Source: Woeseiaceae bacterium
GTDB lineage: Bacteria; Pseudomonadota; Gammaproteobacteria; Steroidobacterales; Woeseiaceae
NCBI GenBank assembly: GCA_022615525.1
Contig: JAKEGN010000076.1
Coordinates: forward strand, 1-5,696
Length of the DNA stretch: 5,696 nt
Reading direction: 5' to 3'
In this document: positions 1 through 5,696 of the stretch, one piece after another
Position numbering within the stretch: position 1 is the stretch's first letter
Layout of the letters: each line of letters begins with the position of its first letter
Notes under the pieces: generated by a model
What the model saw: the letters and a program-made list of their open reading frames with translations, nothing else
The model's database searches: none
What the model was told of the DNA's origin: nothing
Program-made: the position numbers and the translations under genes

Positions 1-378
1 AGACCCGGTATGACGGCGAGTGCGGATATCGTCACGCAAACCAGGGAAGGGGTAATTGGCGTGCCGATTCAGAGCGTCGCTGTCCGAACGGTCGATCAGC
101 TACTGAAAGACGGCGAAACTCGCGCGGACGCGGAGAAGCGCTACATTCCGGACAAGGACGGATTCGTCGAGATCGTGTTTTGCATCGAGGACGGCAATGC
201 AGTCGCAAAGCAGGTGAAGACCGGAATTCAAAGCGATGAAGTCATTGAAGTTGTGGATGGCCTCTCGGACAATGAAGTTGTCGTCAGCGGCAGCTATCGT
301 GCGATTTCGAAGGATCTTGTAAATGGCTCACAGGTAACTGTGAACAACGATCCTGACAGGGAAACCGACGACACCTGA
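1..378 (+). CDS. HlyD/MacA-like periplasmic adaptor subunit of an ABC efflux system, C-terminal part (5' end outside window)
   Basis: This is the last 125 residues of a membrane fusion (periplasmic adaptor) protein, which links an inner-membrane transporter to an outer-membrane channel of the TolC type. The frame is open from base 1 and reads RPGMTASADIVT, the usual adaptor beta-barrel motif (RPGM followed by an alternating hydrophobic strand), then VPIQSV at visible residues 21-26. A charged stretch at about 29-53 looks like a loop insertion. Residues 54-110 (VKTGIQSDEVIEVVDGL, then GSYRAI) resemble the membrane-proximal domain seen in MacA-type adaptors. The protein ends in an acidic tail. 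The ATG at base 10 is internal to the domain and is not the true start. The signal peptide or anchor, coiled-coil hairpin and lipoyl domain must lie upstream. The stop codon abuts the ATPase start, so the gene belongs to the efflux operon. The family is clear; the substrate is unknown. Confidence 0.87.
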   Translation, partial: RPGMTASADIVTQTREGVIGVPIQSVAVRTVDQLLKDGETRADAEKRYIPDKDGFVEIVFCIEDGNAVAKQVKTGIQSDEVIEVVDGLSDNEVVVSGSYRAISKDLVNGSQVTVNNDPDRETDDT

Positions 379-1125
379 ATGAGCGCGACCAATCTGAAAC
401 CAGCCTATGCCAACCCGATCACGCTGGAACTTCGGGACGTCGTCAAGACGTACGAGATGGGCACTGAAACGGTCCATGCATTGCGCGGTGTCACTCTCGA
501 TATTGCCCGTAACGAATATGTTGCGATCATGGGCCCGTCGGGATCCGGAAAGTCGACATTGATGAATATCATCGGGTGCCTGGATGTTCCGACGAGTGGC
601 AGCTATGCGCTGCAAGGCGAAATGGTAGCTGACAAGTCTGAATCGGAACTTGCGGATACTCGCAACCGACTCATTGGGTTTGTCTTTCAGACATTCAACC
701 TGATTCCGCGCTCCAATATCCTGCACAACGTGGAACTTCCGCTGATATACGGCGGAGTTCCGCGGTCCGAGAGGCGGCGCCTGGCCGAGCAGGCTTTGAT
801 CAGGGTCGGGCTTCAGGACAGGATGGCACACAGGCCGAACGAACTGTCCGGCGGGCAGCGACAGCGCGTCGCGATTGCCCGCGCACTGGTATTCAGCCCG
901 TCGATCCTTCTCGCAGACGAGCCCACGGGGAACCTGGACAGCCGGACAGGTGACGAAATCATGGGAATGTTCGATGAACTGCACGCGTCGGGACAAACGA
1001 TAATCGTCGTCACCCACGAGGATTACATCGCCCAACATGCGTTACGCACGATCTACCTGAAAGACGGGTTGATTGAAAGCGATCGTCGGCATGCCAAGAC
1101 GCAAGGTATCGGAGCCTCCAGATGA
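379..1125 (+). CDS. ABC transporter ATP-binding protein, MacB/LolD-type
   Basis: This is a 248-residue cytoplasmic ATPase that powers the two permeases encoded next. All nucleotide-binding motifs are intact: Walker A GPSGSGKS (52-59), Q-loop glutamine at 104 in VFQTFNL, signature LSGGQ (156-160), Walker B ILLAD with catalytic glutamate E181, D-loop NLDS (185-188) and switch histidine H213. The segment LIYGGVPRSERR after the Q-loop and the overall length are typical of the MacB/LolD/FtsE-like class, whose members work as dimers with FtsX-fold permeases and often act by mechanotransmission rather than classical substrate translocation. The ATG follows the adaptor TGA with no gap. The only purine-rich stretch upstream, around 358-363, is rather far away, so translation is probably coupled to the adaptor gene. 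The family is certain. LolD-like lipoprotein release is an alternative, but the adaptor next door argues for efflux. Confidence 0.95.
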   Translation: MSATNLKPAYANPITLELRDVVKTYEMGTETVHALRGVTLDIARNEYVAIMGPSGSGKSTLMNIIGCLDVPTSGSYALQGEMVADKSESELADTRNRLIGFVFQTFNLIPRSNILHNVELPLIYGGVPRSERRRLAEQALIRVGLQDRMAHRPNELSGGQRQRVAIARALVFSPSILLADEPTGNLDSRTGDEIMGMFDELHASGQTIIVVTHEDYIAQHALRTIYLKDGLIESDRRHAKTQGIGASR

Positions 1126-1127
1126 CC

Positions 1128-1131
1128 GGAG
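1128..1131 (+). promoter_or_regulatory. Ribosome binding site of the first permease gene
   Basis: GGAG lies 7 bases before the ATG at 1139. It decides the start: the same frame is open further upstream, with an ATG at 1073 inside the ATPase gene, but only the 1139 start has a well-spaced Shine-Dalgarno sequence and the usual short cytoplasmic leader of this permease family. Confidence 0.7.
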
Positions 1132-1138
1132 TACGCCA

Positions 1139-2374
1139 ATGAGAATCCTGCTGGACACGAATGAGTCATTCAGGATTGCGCTCAGCGCCATACGAACCAA
1201 CAAAGCGCGTGGTACGTTGACAACGCTTGGCATCATAATCGGGATCGTCGCTGTTATTACGACCATGACAGCATTCAACGGGATGAGGAATGCATTCAGC
1301 GAAGGATTTTCGTCCATAGGTTCGGACGTGCTCTACGTCTCGAGAATGCCCTGGGTCGTGATGAATGATTTCTTCCTGTACCGGAATCGACCGCGTCTGG
1401 AGCTGGCGGAGGCCGAAAAACTCGAACGAAATCTCGAGGGCCGGGCGATCGTGAATCCGACCATGGATACTTCCCGGAGCATCCAATACAACGCTGCCAG
1501 AATGGATGGGGTACGGATCATCGGGACCACCGAGAAGCAGGCGGTTATTTCATCCGTGGTACCCCAGACCGGACGGTACCTGATGGCCAGTGATGTCAGG
1601 CTGCGCAAGCCAGTAGCGGTAATCGGCGTAGACATAAGAGACACGCTGTTTTCGGGTGCGAATCCGATCAATAAGAAAATCCGAATCGGGAGCTATTCCT
1701 ACAAAGTCGTAGGGGTTATGGAAAAGCAGGGCGGCGCCACCTTCGGCGGCCCAAATTTTGATCGGCAAATCTATATATCCATTACTTCATTTGTAAAGTC
1801 ATTCGGCGGTAGCCGCGGCACGGATGTGGACATCGCGGTGAAAGCGCCATCGCATGATGCCATGGAGGATCTCGAGTACGAAGTGATCGGTGAAATGCGC
1901 AAGATTCGCCAGTTGCGCCCATCAGAAGATGACAATTTCACCGTCAACAAGCTTGACACGCTGATGGGTGCATTCAATCAGACGATGGGCATTATGATCC
2001 TGCTCGGACTCATCGTCACGAGCATTGCGCTCTTTGTCGGCGGAATAGGCGTCATGAATATCATGTTTGTATCCGTGACCGAACGAACCCGTGAAATCGG
2101 AATTCGCAAAGCAATCGGGGCGAGAAACATCAGCATACTTCTCCAGTTCCTGTTCGAGTCCGCGATCATTTGCCTGGCAGGCGGCGTGATCGGGATCGTA
2201 TTGGCGACGATTCTCACCTCGGTGATCAATGCGAACGTTATGCCGGCCAGCATATCGCTGCCAATTCTGGCTATCGCAATATTGCTTTCGGTAGCGGTCG
2301 GTGTGCTGGCCGGGTTTGTGCCCGCTTACAAGGGCGCGCGCCTCAACCCGATCGATGCGCTGCGCTACGAATAG
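1139..2374 (+). CDS. MacB-family ABC transporter permease (first of two)
   Basis: This 411-residue inner-membrane protein has the MacB/FtsX fold. A short cytoplasmic amphipathic leader (about 1-25) is followed by TM1 (about 26-47), a periplasmic MacB core domain (about 48-280), and then TM2 (about 283-308), TM3 (about 334-363) and TM4 (about 373-396). The sequence VTERTREIGIRKAIGAR (313-329), between TM2 and TM3, is the conserved cytoplasmic coupling segment that contacts the ATPase. The C-terminus NPIDALRYE is a hallmark of the family. The start at 1139 was chosen over the in-frame ATG at 1073, which would overlap the ATPase gene by 53 bases and add 22 residues of untypical sequence. The gene lies 13 bases after the ATPase stop. 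The ATPase is a separate protein rather than fused at the N-terminus as in E. coli MacB. The substrate cannot be inferred; LolC/E-like or peptide/antibiotic export roles are possible. Confidence 0.92.
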   Translation: MRILLDTNESFRIALSAIRTNKARGTLTTLGIIIGIVAVITTMTAFNGMRNAFSEGFSSIGSDVLYVSRMPWVVMNDFFLYRNRPRLELAEAEKLERNLEGRAIVNPTMDTSRSIQYNAARMDGVRIIGTTEKQAVISSVVPQTGRYLMASDVRLRKPVAVIGVDIRDTLFSGANPINKKIRIGSYSYKVVGVMEKQGGATFGGPNFDRQIYISITSFVKSFGGSRGTDVDIAVKAPSHDAMEDLEYEVIGEMRKIRQLRPSEDDNFTVNKLDTLMGAFNQTMGIMILLGLIVTSIALFVGGIGVMNIMFVSVTERTREIGIRKAIGARNISILLQFLFESAIICLAGGVIGIVLATILTSVINANVMPASISLPILAIAILLSVAVGVLAGFVPAYKGARLNPIDALRYE

Positions 2375-2383
2375 GCGCCTAGC

Positions 2384-2390
2384 AAGGAGA
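2384..2390 (+). promoter_or_regulatory. Ribosome binding site of the second permease gene
   Basis: AAGGAGA ends 7 bases before the GTG at 2398. This strong site supports GTG as the true start over the internal ATG codons at residues 8 and 9 of the same frame. Confidence 0.8.
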
Positions 2391-2397
2391 CGCCCGC

Positions 2398-3654
2398 GTG
2401 CAGTACCTTGATATAGCGATGATGTCAACGCTTGCGATTCGCAGCAACAAGCTGCGATCCGCACTGACGTTGGTCGGGATCGTGCTGGGCGTGGCGTCGA
2501 TTATTGCGGTCATGACCGCAATCGCCGCGATACAACGTACGATTGAACAGGAAATGAGCGTGCTGGGAGCGCAGACGTTTCAGGTACAGAAATGGCCTGC
2601 GGGCGGGTTCGCGTCCGACGAGGAGCGGCGCAAGGCTTTTCGCCGGCCGCCGCTCACCCTGAGTGACGCTGACGCGATTCGCGAACAGGTCGATAACGTT
2701 GATATCGTCGGATCGGAAATTTGGGACTTCGGTTTCAAGGCGGAGTACCTTGACGAGGCCACCAACGACAACCTGTCGATCGTCGGCGGCACCCCGGAAT
2801 ATCCGCAGAACAATACCCACTTCGTGGGCATTGGCAGGAACATTTCGCAAATGGATGTCAGGGCCGGCCGCAAGGTCGCGGTAATCGGTTTTGCAATCGC
2901 CCAGAAACTCTATCCGTTCGTCGACCCGGTTGGGCGGGATATCCGGATTGACGGCCGTAGATATGAAGTCATCGGCGTTTTCGACGAAAAGAAATCCGCT
3001 TTCGGCTCGCAGTACGATAATTACATCTTGCTGCCGGTCTCGACGTTCCTGAATACGTACGGCCTGGTCGACAGGGAGGGATTCGCACGGTCGGCTAACA
3101 TTACCGTGCACGCCAAGACACCAGAGATAATTTACGACGCAATCGAGGAAACCCGCCAGGTTCTGCGGCAGAAGCGTGGCGTGCGCTACAATGAGGAAGA
3201 TAATTTCGACTTCTTCAGCAGCGAAAGCCTCATAACGGAATTCAACAAGGTTACCGTTGGCGTCAAAATCGGCGCGTTCGTGGTCGGGATCATCGCGCTT
3301 GTCGTCGCAGGAATAGGCATCATGAACATCATGCTCGTGTCGGTGACGGAAAGGACGAAGGAGATCGGCATACGAAAGTCGATTGGCGCGAAGCCAGGGA
3401 ACATTCTCGGCCAGTTCCTGCTGGAAGCCGTGATTCTATGCAATATCGGCGGTGTAATCGGCGTGGCGTTGGGTTTCGGTCTTGGTAATGTCATGGTGAC
3501 CGCCGCAATATCCGATCAATTCGAATCTGCTGTGCCGCTGGAGTGGGCAGTCATCGGGCTGGTTTTTTGTACGGCCGTTGGCGTTGGATTCGGACTGTTG
3601 CCCGCAATCAAAGCGTCACGCCTGCATCCGATCGATGCCCTTCGTTACGAGTGA
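2398..3654 (+). CDS. MacB-family ABC transporter permease (second of two)
   Basis: This 418-residue paralogue of the preceding gene product has the same architecture: TM1 (about 23-45), a periplasmic core domain (about 46-285), TM2 (about 289-313), TM3 (about 335-365) and TM4 (about 380-404). It has the coupling segment VTERTKEIGIRKSIGAK (316-332) and ends in HPIDALRYE. The parts around TM2-TM3 match the first permease closely (GIGIMNIMLVSVTERT against GIGVMNIMFVSVTERT). The periplasmic domains are much more diverged but share the pattern KVAVIG, then GRDIRIDGRRYEVIGVFDEK. It starts with GTG, fixed by a strong ribosome binding site, and lies 23 bases after the first permease, so it is the last gene of the efflux operon. 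The most likely arrangement is a heterodimeric permease pair on an ATPase dimer. That is inferred from gene order; two separate homodimers sharing one ATPase is the alternative. Confidence 0.92.
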   Translation: MQYLDIAMMSTLAIRSNKLRSALTLVGIVLGVASIIAVMTAIAAIQRTIEQEMSVLGAQTFQVQKWPAGGFASDEERRKAFRRPPLTLSDADAIREQVDNVDIVGSEIWDFGFKAEYLDEATNDNLSIVGGTPEYPQNNTHFVGIGRNISQMDVRAGRKVAVIGFAIAQKLYPFVDPVGRDIRIDGRRYEVIGVFDEKKSAFGSQYDNYILLPVSTFLNTYGLVDREGFARSANITVHAKTPEIIYDAIEETRQVLRQKRGVRYNEEDNFDFFSSESLITEFNKVTVGVKIGAFVVGIIALVVAGIGIMNIMLVSVTERTKEIGIRKSIGAKPGNILGQFLLEAVILCNIGGVIGVALGFGLGNVMVTAAISDQFESAVPLEWAVIGLVFCTAVGVGFGLLPAIKASRLHPIDALRYE

Positions 3655-3736
3655 CTGAAGTCGATCCACGTCAGGTCCGTATTCTCAGCCACCGCGCTGC
3701 TCGGAACAGAAACCTGATGCGCTGAGCGCCCCTGCA

Positions 3737-3768
3737 GCGGCTCCCGCCATTGGTCGGCGCGGGCTCGC
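3737..3768 (+). terminator. Possible transcription terminator hairpin after the efflux operon
   Basis: GCGGCTCCCGCC (3737-3748) can pair with GGCGCGGGCTCGC (3756-3768) across a 7-base loop, with one bulged base, one mismatch and two G-T pairs. It lies about 80 bases after the operon's last stop codon. No T-tract follows, so it is not a canonical intrinsic terminator. It could slow or protect the transcript end, or be chance pairing in GC-rich DNA. Confidence 0.3.
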
Positions 3769-3868
3769 ACATCCGTCAGCAACGCGCTGACTTTACTGGC
3801 AAAATACGCATGCAGCCGTGACTCGCGTCGAGAGCCGGCCTGTTCGCAATGCGCCTTTCGGCCGATCC

Positions 3869-3872
3869 GGAG
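3869..3872 (+). promoter_or_regulatory. Ribosome binding site of the CNNM-family gene
   Basis: GGAG lies 5 bases before the ATG at 3878. It supports this start over the in-frame GTG at 3818, which would add 20 polar, arginine-rich residues ahead of the first membrane helix. Confidence 0.65.
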
Positions 3873-3877
3873 TAGCC

Positions 3878-5131
3878 ATGATCCTTTTTGTTACTGCAAT
3901 CACGACTGTATTGGCGATTTCCTTCCTTTGCTCGATCTTTGAATCGGTGCTGCTGACAACCAGCGCGGCCCAGGCAGAGGTGCTTGCACAAAAGCACCAC
4001 CGCGCCGGGCGATGGATGACCGCGTTCAAGCGCAACATAGACAAACCAATCGCGGCCATACTCATACTCAATACGGCGGCGCATACCGTTGGTGCAGCGG
4101 TCGGCGGTGCAACCTACATCAGCCTCTTCGATCCCCAGACGCTCTGGATTTTCAGCATCGTTTTCACGCTGGCCGTGCTTCTGTTCACGGAGATCGTTCC
4201 GAAAACTCTTGGTGTCACCTACACCCGGCAACTGGCCTTGCCGGTTGCCTACGGTATACGCCTGATCACTTTCGCGCTTTATCCCCTGGTCGTCATCAGC
4301 GAGCGCGCAACCCGCGCGATGCGAAGGGACACGGCGACACCGGTGACGTCGGTCGAGGAGATACGCCTGCTGGCGGCACTGGGCAGGAACGAAGGTGCCG
4401 TCGGTGTCCGGACGGCGGCCATCATAACGGGTGCGACGTATCTCAAACAGTTGACTGCCGCGGATGTCATGTTGCCGCGCCAGCACGTCGTGTTCCTGTC
4501 GTCGTCGATGAGCCGGAGCGAGGTGCTGGAGACGATCCGCGACAGCGGTTACAGCCGCTATCCTTTCATTCCGGGCAACGACATCGACCAGATCAATGGC
4601 ATAGTCCTGGCCAAAGAGCTGCTGTACTGGCTGCACGACCACCCGGACTCGGCGATCGACTGGGCCACATTGGTGCGCGAGCCGATAGTCGTCGCCGAAA
4701 GTACGCCTTTGAACCGCCTGCTGAAGACTTTCCAGGATGCGCGGGTGCACCTTGGCATTGTGGTTGATGAATACGGCGGCGTGGAAGGTGTCGTCAGTCT
4801 CGAGGACGTGGTCGAGGAAATCGTCGGCGAAATATTTGACGAAGGTGACAGCCTGGTGGAGGACACCTGGGTACAGGAGGATGGATCGCTGCATGTGCGC
4901 GGGACGGTAGAGCTGCTGCAGGTTTGCAAAAGACTGGACATTCCGTGGGAGCCGCAGGACGAGGTATCGACGGTCGGCGGCGTGGTGACGGAACTGCTGG
5001 GCCGCTGGCCGGTGCGCGGCGACAGCGTGCAATGGAACGGTTGCCGCTTCGAGGTACTGCAGGCGGGCGACCGCCGGCCCGAGATGATCTCGGTGCGCCG
5101 CCTGCCGCAGGCCAGCCTTTTCAACGTCTGA
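3878..5131 (+). CDS. CNNM/CorC-family membrane protein (DUF21, CBS pair, CorC/HlyC domain)
   Basis: This is a 417-residue inner-membrane protein of the CorB/CorC/CNNM family, linked to Mg2+ (and Co2+) efflux or homeostasis. The membrane domain (about 1-145) has hydrophobic segments at about 1-27, 56-82, 88-112 and 120-142. It carries family motifs SIFES (19-23), NTAAHTVGAAVGG (65-77) and TEIVPKTLG (104-112). After a cytosolic linker, two CBS modules follow, at about 197-252 (with GYSRYPF, 224-230) and about 264-322 (VVDEYGGVEGVVSLEDVVEEIVGEI), which in characterised members bind ATP-Mg2+. A CorC/HlyC C-terminal domain (about 330-408) ends the protein. The length matches bacterial CorB-type proteins. 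The start at 3878 has a ribosome binding site and puts the first helix at the N-terminus. The gene stands alone between two non-coding stretches. The older annotation label 'hemolysin' is misleading. The ion specificity is not visible from sequence. Confidence 0.93.
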   Translation: MILFVTAITTVLAISFLCSIFESVLLTTSAAQAEVLAQKHHRAGRWMTAFKRNIDKPIAAILILNTAAHTVGAAVGGATYISLFDPQTLWIFSIVFTLAVLLFTEIVPKTLGVTYTRQLALPVAYGIRLITFALYPLVVISERATRAMRRDTATPVTSVEEIRLLAALGRNEGAVGVRTAAIITGATYLKQLTAADVMLPRQHVVFLSSSMSRSEVLETIRDSGYSRYPFIPGNDIDQINGIVLAKELLYWLHDHPDSAIDWATLVREPIVVAESTPLNRLLKTFQDARVHLGIVVDEYGGVEGVVSLEDVVEEIVGEIFDEGDSLVEDTWVQEDGSLHVRGTVELLQVCKRLDIPWEPQDEVSTVGGVVTELLGRWPVRGDSVQWNGCRFEVLQAGDRRPEMISVRRLPQASLFNV

Positions 5132-5157
5132 ACTTCGCGACGGGGTGCCGGAGGGAT

Positions 5158-5216
5158 GCCTGGACCCGCCAGATTCCCGGGAAAATGCGCGAACTTATGC
5201 GACCCGCGGGCCAGGC
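5158..5216 (+). other. Imperfect inverted repeat downstream of the CNNM gene
   Basis: GCCTGGACCCGC (5158-5169) is the reverse complement of GCGGGCCAGGC (5206-5216) except for one extra A. The 36-base space between them contains the perfect palindrome TTCCCGGGAA (5174-5183), which could form its own small hairpin. The stem begins 26 bases after the CNNM stop codon, so it may stabilise or help end that transcript. No T-tract follows, so an intrinsic terminator is unlikely. Confidence 0.35.
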
Positions 5217-5256
5217 GATCCCGGGTCTCGGGTCTGCCTGCCGACGGCGTCGACAA

Positions 5257-5280
5257 AAATGCGCTGAATTCGCAGCATTT
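5257..5280. promoter_or_regulatory. Operator-like dyad upstream of the RRM gene
   Basis: AAATGC (5257-5262) and GCATTT (5275-5280) are perfect inverted arms around the palindrome GAATTC (5266-5271), all sharing one centre between 5268 and 5269. The dyad sits directly upstream of a possible -10 box, over the place where the -35 box should be, which is where a repressor or activator would bind. No known regulator site is recognised, and chance cannot be excluded. Confidence 0.3.
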
Positions 5281-5291
5281 CGCGATACAAT
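5264..5291 (+). promoter_or_regulatory. Possible sigma70-type promoter for the RRM gene
   Basis: TACAAT (5286-5291) matches five of six bases of the -10 consensus. The best -35 candidate at a 16-base spacing is CTGAAT (5264-5269), which matches only three of six. Transcription would begin near 5298 and leave a leader of roughly 78 bases before the GTG start. The weak -35 keeps confidence low, but this is the best placed -10 box in the region. Confidence 0.4.
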
Positions 5292-5364
5292 GCCACGTCC
5301 AACCGCTCCATGGAGTCTCCGGCCTTTTGACCCGATCCTCTCGCAAGCGGAACTGAACCAATTT

Positions 5365-5372
5365 AAGGAGGT
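5365..5372 (+). promoter_or_regulatory. Perfect Shine-Dalgarno sequence of the RRM gene
   Basis: AAGGAGGT is fully complementary to the 3' end of typical 16S rRNA. Only 3 bases separate it from the GTG at 5376 (4 from GGAGG), which is tight. An in-frame TAA at 5364-5366 blocks any earlier start, so GTG 5376 is the only plausible initiation codon. Confidence 0.8.
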
Positions 5373-5375
5373 ATC

Positions 5376-5696
5376 GTGGGCAGGAAACTTTACGTAGGCA
5401 ATTTGCCTTATTCAGCAACCGACCAGGGCCTGACTGACAAGTTCGGCGCTTTTGGCAGCGTCGACTCGGCCAAGGTGATTACCGATCGGGATACCGGTCG
5501 AAGCAAGGGATTCGGCTTCGTCGAGATGTCGACCGATGCCGAGGCCAATGCGGCAATCGAAGGTTTGAACGGCAAGGACTTCGATGGGCGGCCCATGCAG
5601 GTCAATGAAGCGCGGCCGCAGCAGAAACGCCCCGGTGGCGGCGGTGGCGGCGGTGGCGGCCGAGGTGGTTACGGCGGTGGTGGTGGCGGCGGTCGC
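5376..5696 (+). CDS. RRM-domain RNA-binding protein with glycine-rich tail (3' end outside window)
   Basis: The first 107 residues of a small single-RRM protein are visible. The RRM spans about residues 4-80, with RNP2 as LYVGNL (5-10) and RNP1 as KGFGFVEM (44-51). The aromatic residues Y6, F46 and F48, which stack on RNA bases in this fold, are present. The linker DRDTGRSKG before RNP1 is typical of the bacterial family. From residue 87 on the chain is almost pure glycine with scattered Arg and Tyr (R96, Y99, R107), like the disordered RGG-type tails of bacterial and plant glycine-rich RNA-binding proteins. Members are thought to bind single-stranded RNA and in some bacteria respond to cold; the role here is not shown. 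The start is GTG, with a perfect Shine-Dalgarno sequence, which suggests strong expression. The frame is open to the last base, and the family usually ends soon after such a tail. Confidence 0.93.
   Translation, partial: MGRKLYVGNLPYSATDQGLTDKFGAFGSVDSAKVITDRDTGRSKGFGFVEMSTDAEANAAIEGLNGKDFDGRPMQVNEARPQQKRPGGGGGGGGGRGGYGGGGGGGR
5634..5660 (+). repeat. Tandem 9-base repeat encoding glycine
   Basis: The unit GGTGGCGGC occurs three times in a row and encodes nine consecutive glycines at the start of the tail. Further glycine codon runs continue to the window end, broken by single Arg and Tyr codons. Such in-frame repeats can gain or lose units by slippage without breaking the reading frame. Confidence 0.85.

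Larger units (their letters stand above)
3655..3877 (+). other. Intergenic region between the efflux operon and the CNNM gene
   Basis: These 223 bases contain no credible gene. They hold one GC-rich hairpin (3737-3768) and the ribosome binding site of the next gene. The frame of the next gene stays open upstream as far as a GTG at 3818, but that codon has no Shine-Dalgarno sequence. AT-rich bases around 3792-3806 could belong to a promoter, but I found no convincing pair of -35 and -10 boxes. Confidence 0.6.
5132..5375 (+). other. Intergenic region between the CNNM gene and the RRM gene
   Basis: These 244 bases hold no credible gene on either strand. They are rich in short GC inverted repeats in the first 100 bases and become more AT-rich from 5253 on, where a dyad, a possible -10 box and a perfect Shine-Dalgarno sequence precede the RRM gene. 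This layout suits the end of one transcript followed by the promoter and leader of another. Confidence 0.6.

Noticed and set aside
328..1038. 236-codon minus-strand open frame opposite the ATPase gene
   Set aside because: The + strand encodes an ATPase with all motifs intact. The antisense translation shows no family features and there is no ribosome binding site context supporting it.
2425..3111. 228-codon minus-strand open frame opposite the second permease
   Set aside because: It is a shadow of the permease coding frame, with no recognisable protein features.
3792..3806. Promoter for the CNNM gene in the AT-rich bases TTTACT and CAAAAT
   Set aside because: The two boxes are only a few bases apart and neither has a suitable partner at 16-18 bases, so no promoter can be supported here.
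4012..4767. 251-codon + strand frame within the CNNM gene
   Set aside because: It is an alternative frame of the CNNM gene with biased, low-information composition (Arg, Gly, His), while the CNNM frame carries all the conserved motifs.
3776..5032. Long 418-codon open frame on the minus strand opposite the CNNM gene
   Set aside because: It is almost wholly antisense to a clear conserved gene. Its translation is rich in Arg, His and Gln with no recognisable domain or membrane pattern, as expected from the complement of GC-rich codons.
5250..5255. TCGACA as a -35 box for the RRM gene
   Set aside because: It matches five of six consensus bases but lies 30 bases from the TACAAT box, which is too far, and no good -10 box lies at the right distance.
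4924..5397. 157-codon + strand frame spanning the CNNM gene end and the intergenic region
   Set aside because: It overlaps the CNNM 3' end and runs into the RRM start. It has no plausible domain and the intergenic part looks non-coding.

Overview
The window is a stretch of bacterial chromosome with every real gene on the + strand. It holds the 3' part of a tripartite ABC efflux operon, a CNNM/CorC-type membrane protein gene, and the start of a glycine-rich RRM RNA-binding protein gene. The moderate to high GC content, clear AGGAG-type ribosome binding sites, a periplasmic adaptor and MacB-type permeases point to a Gram-negative bacterium. The closest general fit from remembered protein families is Pseudomonadota, probably Gammaproteobacteria. 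That assignment is inference, as no taxonomic marker gene is present.

Positions 1-3654 carry four tightly packed genes. In order they are the C-terminal part of an HlyD/MacA-like periplasmic adaptor (cut by the window start), a MacB/LolD-type ATPase that begins directly after the adaptor stop codon, and two successive MacB-family permeases. Each permease has four predicted membrane segments, a large periplasmic domain and the family ending PIDALRYE. The likely machine is an ATPase dimer driving a pair of permeases, coupled through the adaptor to an outer-membrane channel not present here. The two permeases suggest a heterodimer. The substrate cannot be read from the sequence.

Positions 3655-3877 are non-coding and contain one GC-rich hairpin without a T-tract. 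Positions 3878-5131 encode a 417-residue protein with a DUF21/CNNM membrane domain, two CBS modules and a CorC/HlyC C-terminal domain, a family linked to Mg2+ and other divalent cation transport or resistance. Positions 5132-5375 are non-coding, with an imperfect inverted repeat after the stop, a dyad next to a possible -10 box, and a perfect Shine-Dalgarno sequence. From 5376 to the window end runs an RRM protein with intact RNP1 and RNP2 motifs and the start of a Gly/Arg/Tyr tail.

The three units have no obvious shared pathway and look like ordinary neighbours. I see no mobile element, CRISPR array, tRNA or rRNA, and no convincing undescribed system. The points most worth a second look are the paired non-identical permeases, the dyad upstream of the RRM gene, and two start codons that are better placed downstream of the longest open frame.
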